DNA from: Phyllobacteriaceae bacterium
Lineage (GTDB): Bacteria > Pseudomonadota > Alphaproteobacteria > Rhizobiales > Devosiaceae
Assembly (NCBI GenBank): GCA_012799265.1
Contig: JAAZLP010000482.1
Span: forward strand, 1 to 10,724
Direction: 5' to 3'
Length of the DNA: 10,724 nt
Part shown: one piece after another, positions 5,585-10,724 of the stretch
Layout: each line of letters begins with the position of its first letter
Position numbering within the stretch: position 1 is the first letter of the stretch
The notes under the pieces: generated by a model
Seen by the model: the letters and a program-made list of their open reading frames with translations, nothing else
Told to the model about the DNA's origin: nothing
Databases searched by the model: none
Position numbers and translations under genes: made by a program

Positions 5585-6547
5585 GTGCCTGCGCTTATTG
5601 CCGGAACGATCATCACAATCGCCCTTGCGATTGTCAGTCTCTTTGTTGGCGTCAGCGATGTTTCGCTGGCGTCTTTGCTGTCCGGTGGCTGGGAAGGCCG
5701 ACCCGGCGAAGTGCTGTTGATCAGCCGTATTCCCCGCACGGCAGCGCTGGTGCTGGCCGGTGCCTCGATGGCGATCTCGGGCCTGGTCATGCAGATGATC
5801 GTGCGCAACCGCTTCGTCGAACCGGGCACGACGGGCACCAGCGAATCTGCGGCGCTGGGTTTTCTGGTCGTGACGATCTTTGCGCCGGGCTGGCCGCTGA
5901 TGGCCAAGATGGCGGTGGCGGCGCTGTTTGCCTTGGGTGGAACCGCCCTCTTCCTCCGCGTGCTGCGCGCGGTGCCGCTGCGCGATGTGCTGCTGGTGCC
6001 ACTGGTCGGGATCATGCTCGGGGGCATTGTTGGAGCCATTGGCGCCTTTATCGCCTATCGAACCAATCTCATGGGCTCGATGCTGGCCTGGAACATGGGC
6101 GACTTTTCCGGCGTGCTGCGCGGGCGCTATGAGCTGATGTGGTTTGGCCTGGCCGGGTGCGTACTCGCCTATATCGCGGCGGATCGCTTTACGGTCGCCG
6201 GCATGGGCAAGGATTTTACCACCAATCTCGGGCTCAATCATCGCGCGGTGATGATCCTGGGTCTGGTGATTGTCTCTGTCGTCAGCGCGGTTGTGCTGGT
6301 GTCGGTCGGGTCGATCCCGTTCCTCGGGCTCATCGTCCCCAATGTGGTGAGCATGCTGATCGGCGATAATATGCGCCGCACTGTTCCCTGGGTCGCGGTG
6401 GGCGGCGCGGGCATGGTGCTGGCCTGCGATATCGTTGGCCGCCTTATTCGCTATCCCTATGAAATCCCGATTTCCGTGGTGATGGGCGTCGTCGGGTCAC
6501 TGCTGTTCCTTTATCTGCTGTTGCGCACGCCGCGGGGTGCAAAATGA
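5585..6547 (+). CDS. Siderophore ABC transporter permease (FecCD family, FatD/CeuB-like)
   Basis: A 320-residue inner-membrane permease with about nine to ten membrane segments. FecCD family marks are the 'SRIPRTAALVLAGASMAISGLVMQ' segment at residues 47-70 and the cytoplasmic coupling region 'GSIPFLGLIVPNVVS' at 242-256, which contacts the ATPase. With the second permease it forms the heterodimeric channel for ferric siderophore. The start is GTG at 5585, with only GGA at 5575-5577 as a weak ribosome binding site; no better in-frame start fits the first membrane helix. It lies 68 bases after the binding-protein gene, behind the hairpin. Its stop overlaps the next start as ATGA. First-permease identity (FatD/CeuB/YclN/VctD-like) rests on gene order and motif likeness. 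Confidence 0.92.
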   Translation: MPALIAGTIITIALAIVSLFVGVSDVSLASLLSGGWEGRPGEVLLISRIPRTAALVLAGASMAISGLVMQMIVRNRFVEPGTTGTSESAALGFLVVTIFAPGWPLMAKMAVAALFALGGTALFLRVLRAVPLRDVLLVPLVGIMLGGIVGAIGAFIAYRTNLMGSMLAWNMGDFSGVLRGRYELMWFGLAGCVLAYIAADRFTVAGMGKDFTTNLGLNHRAVMILGLVIVSVVSAVVLVSVGSIPFLGLIVPNVVSMLIGDNMRRTVPWVAVGGAGMVLACDIVGRLIRYPYEIPISVVMGVVGSLLFLYLLLRTPRGAK

Positions 6548-7533
6548 GCACCGAGACAATGTCATCCAATCCGCTTGCGCGCCTTTCGCGACCAGCCTGG
6601 GTGCTGATCGCGCTGACCGTTCTTGCTGTCGCGTCGGTCGTGCTCTTCATGACGCTGGGCGCCAAGGGCAGCTGGAGTTTCATTTTGCCCTTCCGCGGCA
6701 AGAAGCTGCTCGGGCTGCTGCTGGTGGCCTATTCGGTGGCGGTCTCTACCGTGCTGTTCCAGACGGTCACCAACAACCGCATCCTGACGCCGTCGATCAT
6801 GGGCTTTGACGCGCTTTATGTGCTGATCAAGACGTGCATCGTGTTCTTCCTCGGCGTCGGGGCGCTGACCTCGATCAGCAGCGAATGGCAGTTTGTCTTC
6901 TCGCTGGTCGCCATGGTGGGCTTTTCGGGCTTCCTGTTCCGCTGGCTCTTCCTCGGGGAAGAGCGGAGCCTGCACCTTCTGGTGCTGGTCGGCATCATCT
7001 TTGGCACGCTGTTCCGGTCGTTCTCGAACTTGATGCAGCGCATGATGGATCCGGGTGCGTTCAACGTGCTGCAGGACACGCTCTTTGCCAGCTTTGCCAC
7101 CACGGACCCTAGCCTGCTCGGCATCTCCTGCGTCATCGTGGGTGTGGTGAGCGTCGTTGGGTTCCGTATGATGCATGTCTATGACGTGCTCAATCTGGGC
7201 CGCGCGCAAGCGATCAATCTGGGGGTCGATTACAAGCGCACGGTGGCCATCATCCTGGTTCTCGTGTCGATCCTTGTGTCGGTGTCCACCGCGCTTGTTG
7301 GTCCGGTCACCTTCTTCGGCCTCTTGGTCGTCACGCTGGCCCATTCGCTGGTGGGCAATTCGCTGCACCGCTATGTGCTGCCAGCTTCGATCCTTCTGGG
7401 CATCATTGCCCTTGTGGGCGGGCAGACCCTGCTCGAACGCGTCTTCGCCTTTGATACCGCTCTCTCGATCATCATCGAGTTCCTGGGTGGCGTCGTCTTT
7501 ATTGCCCTCGTGCTGAGGAGATCGGCCCGATGA
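6544..7533 (+). CDS. Siderophore ABC transporter permease, second subunit (FecCD family, FatC/CeuC-like)
   Basis: A 329-residue inner-membrane permease, the partner of the preceding subunit. Family marks are 'KKLLGLLLVAYSVAVSTVLFQTVTNNRILTPSIMGFDALY' near residues 53-92, characteristic of the FatC/CeuC/YclO branch, and the coupling-region motif 'GPVTFFGLLV' at 253-262. The first 17 residues are a polar cytoplasmic lead before the first membrane helix. It overlaps the gene before and the gene after by ATGA, so all three are probably translated as a coupled set. The two permeases differ clearly from each other, as expected for a heterodimer. Confidence 0.92.
   Translation: MSTETMSSNPLARLSRPAWVLIALTVLAVASVVLFMTLGAKGSWSFILPFRGKKLLGLLLVAYSVAVSTVLFQTVTNNRILTPSIMGFDALYVLIKTCIVFFLGVGALTSISSEWQFVFSLVAMVGFSGFLFRWLFLGEERSLHLLVLVGIIFGTLFRSFSNLMQRMMDPGAFNVLQDTLFASFATTDPSLLGISCVIVGVVSVVGFRMMHVYDVLNLGRAQAINLGVDYKRTVAIILVLVSILVSVSTALVGPVTFFGLLVVTLAHSLVGNSLHRYVLPASILLGIIALVGGQTLLERVFAFDTALSIIIEFLGGVVFIALVLRRSAR
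7516..7521 (+). promoter_or_regulatory. Ribosome binding site of the ATPase, inside the permease gene
   Basis: AGGAGA lies eight bases ahead of ATG 7530, within the last codons of the second permease. It supports this start and the 4-base overlap of the two genes. Confidence 0.6.
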
Positions 7534-8288
7534 TCATCACCAATCAGGTCACCAAGAATTATGGCACCAGCTGCGTCGTCGATGGCGTGACGCTGGAGCT
7601 GCCACAGGGCGGTGTGACCTCGATCATCGGCCCCAATGGTGCCGGCAAGTCGACCCTGTTGTCGATGGTCAGCCGCCTCATGGCCATGGACAAGGGCAGC
7701 GTTACCATCGGCGGGCTCGACGTGACCAAGGCCAAGAGCGACGAGCTGGCCAAGAAGCTCTCGATCCTGCGGCAGGACAACCACATGACCGCGCGTCTGA
7801 CTGTGCATGATCTGGTGTCCTTTGGCCGCTATCCCCATTCCAAGGGTCGCCTCAACATCGAGGACAAGGCGCATATCGACCGGGCGATCAAATATCTTGA
7901 TCTTGAACCGCTGTCGGGCCGGTTCCTCGACGAGCTGTCCGGCGGGCAGCGCCAGCGCGCCTTTGTGGCCATGGTGCTGGCCCAGGACACGGATTATGTG
8001 CTGCTGGACGAGCCGCTTAACAATCTCGACATGAAGCATGCCATGGGCATGATGAAGCTGATGCGGCAGGCGGCCGACGATCTGGGCAAGACGGTCGTTC
8101 TGGTGCTGCACGACATCAACTTTGCTTCCTGGTATTCCGACCACATCGTGGCGATGAAGCTGGGCAAGGTCGCGGCGCAGGGTTCGGTCAAGGACATCAT
8201 CCGCCCCGACGTGCTCAACCCCATCTATGAGATGGAGATCAATGTGCACGAGATCGGCGGGCAGTTGATCAGCGTTTATTACGGCTGA
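7530..8288 (+). CDS. Siderophore ABC transporter ATP-binding protein (FepC/CeuD-like)
   Basis: A 252-residue cytoplasmic ATPase that powers ferric siderophore import. All motifs are present and intact: Walker A GPNGAGKST at residues 34-42, Q-loop Gln82, signature LSGGQ at 136-140, Walker B YVLLDEP at 156-162, D-loop NNLD at 164-167 and switch His194. Length fits the family. The 'SFGRYPHSKGRL' segment after the Q-loop is typical for ATPases of iron-siderophore importers. It is the last gene of the operon. Its final 20 bases overlap the end of the convergent minus-strand cyclase gene, leaving no room for a terminator between them. Confidence 0.95.
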   Translation: MIITNQVTKNYGTSCVVDGVTLELPQGGVTSIIGPNGAGKSTLLSMVSRLMAMDKGSVTIGGLDVTKAKSDELAKKLSILRQDNHMTARLTVHDLVSFGRYPHSKGRLNIEDKAHIDRAIKYLDLEPLSGRFLDELSGGQRQRAFVAMVLAQDTDYVLLDEPLNNLDMKHAMGMMKLMRQAADDLGKTVVLVLHDINFASWYSDHIVAMKLGKVAAQGSVKDIIRPDVLNPIYEMEINVHEIGGQLISVYYG

Positions 8289-10014
8289 GGAGCGCCGCCT
8301 CGCGATAGGCCATTATGCGACCCCGGCCCGCTGCCTTGGCCGCATAACAGGCTGCATCCGCCTCGCCCATGAAACCCAGCGTCGATGGGGGCTCGGCCGT
8401 GATCACGGTGAGGCCCGCACTCGCCGATATGGCGTAGCTGCGCCCAGACCAGGCGAAGTCGAGCGCGGTGATCGCGCGCACGATCTTCTCGCCGACCTGC
8501 AGGCCGTTGAGCTCCGGGCAGCGGTTGAGGATCACCGCGAATTCATCCCCACCGATGCGTGCGACGATGTCGTGAGCGCGGCAGCATTCACGGATGGTCT
8601 CGGCCACCTTGCGCAGAAGCGCATCCCCGGCCGCATGGCCGGCGGTGTCGTTGACCGGCTTGAAGTGGTCAAGATCGATGAAGATGAGGCAGGCCGGCTT
8701 GTCGCTTTCGCGCGCCAGGGCAACGCTGTGATTGAGGGCCTTTTCGAAGGCAGCGCGATTGGTCAGGCCCGTGAGCGCATCGTGGCTGGCCGTGTGGGCG
8801 AGCTGGCGCTGCAGCGCCCTGCTCTGGGTCACGTCCTGGAAAATGAGCACGGCACCGATGATCTGGCCCGAGGCACCGAGCACCGGGGCGGCATTGCAGC
8901 GGATTTCCCGGCGCATGCCATCGCGACCGATCAGTTCGGCATCGTCCTCGACCCTTATCGCCTCACCGGTCGCAAGGCTGGTGAGGACCGGGCAATCCAT
9001 GGGGAGGCCACTGGCATGATCCTGAAGGCTGAATATTTCGGTCACGGGGCGGCCGCGGGCAGCGTCAGCGTCGATCCCTGTCAGTTGTTCGGCAGCGGCG
9101 TTCATGAAGTCGACCTGCCCGAGCGCATCGACCGAGATCATGCCATCAGCAACCGAGGCCAGGATGACGCGCAGGCGCTCCTTTTCCTCGGCCAGCTCCT
9201 GTTCGACCATCTTGATATGGGTGACGTCCGTATCCGTGCCGATGGTGCGCAGGGGGGCGCCGTTTTCGTCCCATTCGACAGCACGACCCCGGCTCAGGAC
9301 CCAGACATAGGAGCCGTCCTTGCGCCGTTCGCGATATTCGAGGCCCTGGAACGTCTCATCGCTGGTTTCCTGGCGGCCGATATTAGCCTTTACCCCGGGC
9401 AGATCGTCGGGGTGGATGCGCGAGTGCCAGGCTTCCGTTGCGCCATCGACCCATTCGTCGGGCTCATAACCGCGCATCAGCCGCCAGCCGTCGGAATAGA
9501 AAATGGTGTCGGTGCGATAGTCGTAGTCCCAGACGCCCTGGCGAGCGCTCTGGAGGGCGAAGCGCCAGCGCTTTTCCGTGTAGATGAGCGCCGCTTCGGC
9601 CTGCTTTTGCGCCTCGATATTGGTGAGCTGGAGGATGATGAGATCGGGATCGTCCTCCTCGCCGTCCCAGATGGTGGCTGCGGCAACGACCCAGATCGGA
9701 TGACCATCGACATGGCGGAGGCGATGCTCGCCACGGCAGGAAGGGACTTCACCGCGCGCCAGCCGTCCGAGCTGGAGACTGAGGGCGGTGTCGTCGTCGG
9801 GATGGGCGAGATCGTAAATGCTGACGATCGGATCAGCAGTATCGTCGAGGCCCAGCATGTCTGCGAAGGCACGATTGGCATAGACAATGCTGCCATTGCG
9901 ATCTGCCAGCAGCATGCCCACCGGCACCTTGTCCAGGAGGCGCATGATCATCGCATCGGAGCGCAGGAGGCGCTGCGGATCGGTGACCTGTCTTGTCGAG
10001 CGCGGCGGAACCAT
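8269..10014 (-). CDS. PAS-PAS-PAS-GGDEF diguanylate cyclase
   Basis: A 581-residue cytoplasmic sensor enzyme making cyclic di-GMP from two GTP. Using ATG 10014, a first PAS covers about residues 22-135. A second, of the PAS_3 kind with its PAC tail ('RRKDGSYVWVLSRG'), covers 150-270. A helical linker, EQELAEEKERL at 271-281, leads to a third PAS at about 282-398. The GGDEF domain at about 405-571 opens with 'SHDALTGLTNR'. GGDEF is intact at 488-492, and RAHD at 479-482, five residues before it, is the inhibitory RxxD site, so product inhibition is likely. There is no EAL domain and no membrane segment. The signal sensed is unknown; no haem or flavin residues are evident. An in-frame TTG at 10044 would add ten residues but would place its upstream region inside the inverted repeat; ATG is preferred although neither has a clear ribosome binding site. 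Confidence 0.9.
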   Translation of the reverse strand: MVPPRSTRQVTDPQRLLRSDAMIMRLLDKVPVGMLLADRNGSIVYANRAFADMLGLDDTADPIVSIYDLAHPDDDTALSLQLGRLARGEVPSCRGEHRLRHVDGHPIWVVAAATIWDGEEDDPDLIILQLTNIEAQKQAEAALIYTEKRWRFALQSARQGVWDYDYRTDTIFYSDGWRLMRGYEPDEWVDGATEAWHSRIHPDDLPGVKANIGRQETSDETFQGLEYRERRKDGSYVWVLSRGRAVEWDENGAPLRTIGTDTDVTHIKMVEQELAEEKERLRVILASVADGMISVDALGQVDFMNAAAEQLTGIDADAARGRPVTEIFSLQDHASGLPMDCPVLTSLATGEAIRVEDDAELIGRDGMRREIRCNAAPVLGASGQIIGAVLIFQDVTQSRALQRQLAHTASHDALTGLTNRAAFEKALNHSVALARESDKPACLIFIDLDHFKPVNDTAGHAAGDALLRKVAETIRECCRAHDIVARIGGDEFAVILNRCPELNGLQVGEKIVRAITALDFAWSGRSYAISASAGLTVITAEPPSTLGFMGEADAACYAAKAAGRGRIMAYREAALLSRNKR

Positions 10015-10046
10015 TAGGAGAGTATGGCGGAGGGCTCTTAACAATG

Positions 10047-10090
10047 CGCTTCAAAGTTATTGCAGATATTTTCCAATTAACTTTGGAGCG
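10047..10090. repeat. Long inverted repeat ahead of the cyclase gene (operator or RNA hairpin)
   Basis: CGCTTCAAAGTTA at 10047-10059 and TAACTTTGGAGCG at 10078-10090 are inverted copies, 12 of 13 bases matching, around an 18-base AT-rich centre. The inner 8 bases (CAAAGTTA / TAACTTTG) are perfect. It fills most of the gap between the isomerase stop and the cyclase start. On the minus strand no clean T run follows, so a classical terminator is unlikely. An operator for a dimeric regulator, or an intercistronic RNA hairpin, fits better. Confidence 0.6.
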
Positions 10091-10096
10091 ACACGC

Positions 10097-10724
10097 TTAG
10101 TCCAGGCGGGACAGAATAAAATCACGCTCTTCAGATAGACCTGCCCATTCTGATGGCGCATCTGCGTCGAAAATCAGCGTGTAAGGTCCGGTATAGCCAG
10201 CCTCCTCGGCAATGCCGACGCATTGGCCATAGTCCGCTTCGTCCATGCGCCCGTTGGAAAAGCTGGCCTTGGCGTGGCAGAGCTCGGCGCGGGGGAAGAT
10301 GGAGGCGAGGCCGGCATATTTGTCCGGCCCGGTCCAGTTGCCGAAATCGGCGAGCAGGCCGACTTCTCCATCGAGACGGTCGAGTAGCGTATGGACGGCC
10401 TCAGGCGTTGCGAGGAGATCGAACCAGTTCTCCGTGACGAGGCGGAGGGGCGAGCCGGCATTGGCGGCAAGGAGCTCGCGGAAGCCGATGACGGAGCGAT
10501 CCAGCGCATCCGACGAATAGGGCTGCTTGCCGGCAATGATGCGGGCATTTTCGGCGCCAAGCATATTGGCGACATCGATCCAGCCGGCGATCCAGCGCGT
10601 GTCGCGGGCGCCATTGACTGGATCGGTCATGTCCCCTGCATCGATCAGCAGGGTCTGCAGCGTCACATTAGAAACGCGGAGCTGGTCGCGCAGCTCGCCG
10701 AGATAGACGGGATCGCGGCTGCGG
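10097..10724 (-). CDS. Sugar phosphate isomerase/epimerase family protein (partial)
   Basis: The last 208 codons of a minus-strand gene whose start lies beyond the right edge; the frame stays open to the end of the window. It matches the xylose-isomerase-like TIM-barrel family (AP endonuclease 2 superfamily). Visible metal- and sugar-site candidates in barrel order are Glu in LVTENWF, Asp in LLADFGNW, His in AELCHAKA, and Asp in YTLIFDAD where many relatives carry Glu. Such enzymes interconvert keto and aldo sugars or epimerise them in sugar or inositol breakdown; the substrate cannot be told from this part. The cyclase gene lies downstream on the same strand, beyond an inverted repeat. Internal starts such as GTG 10666 are not credible, since homologous-looking sequence continues upstream ('VYLGELRDQLRVSNVTLQT'). 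Confidence 0.82.
   Translation of the reverse strand, partial: RSRDPVYLGELRDQLRVSNVTLQTLLIDAGDMTDPVNGARDTRWIAGWIDVANMLGAENARIIAGKQPYSSDALDRSVIGFRELLAANAGSPLRLVTENWFDLLATPEAVHTLLDRLDGEVGLLADFGNWTGPDKYAGLASIFPRAELCHAKASFSNGRMDEADYGQCVGIAEEAGYTGPYTLIFDADAPSEWAGLSEERDFILSRLD

Noticed and set aside
6562..7368. 268-codon minus-strand open frame opposite the second permease
   Set aside because: Its product is dominated by His, Gln, Arg and Asp, the usual reverse of a hydrophobic membrane protein.
8572..10017. 481-codon plus-strand open frame opposite the cyclase gene
   Set aside because: The minus strand encodes clear PAS and GGDEF motifs, so this is a shadow.
10045..10096. Possible sigma-54 promoter (TTGGAAAATATCTGCA on the minus strand)
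   Set aside because: Spacing between GG and GC is nine rather than ten bases and the -24 element is poor.

Overview
The window looks like chromosomal DNA of a GC-rich alphaproteobacterium, most likely of the order Hyphomicrobiales and perhaps Devosia-like. The basis is codon use, dense packing with short 'ATGA' overlaps, a TGA-N9-TCA iron-operator candidate of the RirA type, and the family mix. No species can be assigned from the sequence alone. There are nine protein genes, two of them cut by the window edges, and no rRNA, tRNA, CRISPR array or insertion sequence. No stretch over 300 bases lacks a gene.

Left part (1-2574): the 3' end of recQ (HRDC domain) overlaps a DUF1624 / HGSNAT-like membrane acetyltransferase gene that carries an unusual cysteine-rich tail. 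This gene converges on a minus-strand gene for a secreted protein with a DUF3298-like region. The two stop codons share one CTAG.

Middle part (2575-4471): a divergent intergenic region holds a leader with a strong ribosome binding site and two tiny nested reading frames. It is followed by a TauE/SafE-type exporter and a LysR-type regulator on the plus strand, which probably form one transcript.

Iron part (4472-8288): a four-gene ABC importer of the CeuE/FatB/VctP siderophore class lies in the order binding protein, permease, permease, ATPase, the same order as the Vibrio vctPDGC operon. It has a TTGACA promoter candidate, a downstream TGA-N9-TCA iron-operator candidate and a hairpin after the binding-protein gene. 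The last three genes overlap by ATGA. No outer-membrane receptor or siderophore synthesis gene is present.

Right part (8269-10724, minus strand): a triple-PAS diguanylate cyclase with intact GGDEF and an inhibitory RxxD site overlaps the end of the ATPase gene by 20 bases. A long inverted repeat separates it from an upstream, edge-truncated TIM-barrel sugar phosphate isomerase/epimerase gene.

The families are all known. The least ordinary points are the regulatory structures around the iron operon, the TauE leader, the 13-base-arm inverted repeat ahead of the cyclase, and the CX3C-X9-CX3C tail on the acetyltransferase. I see no clear undescribed system.
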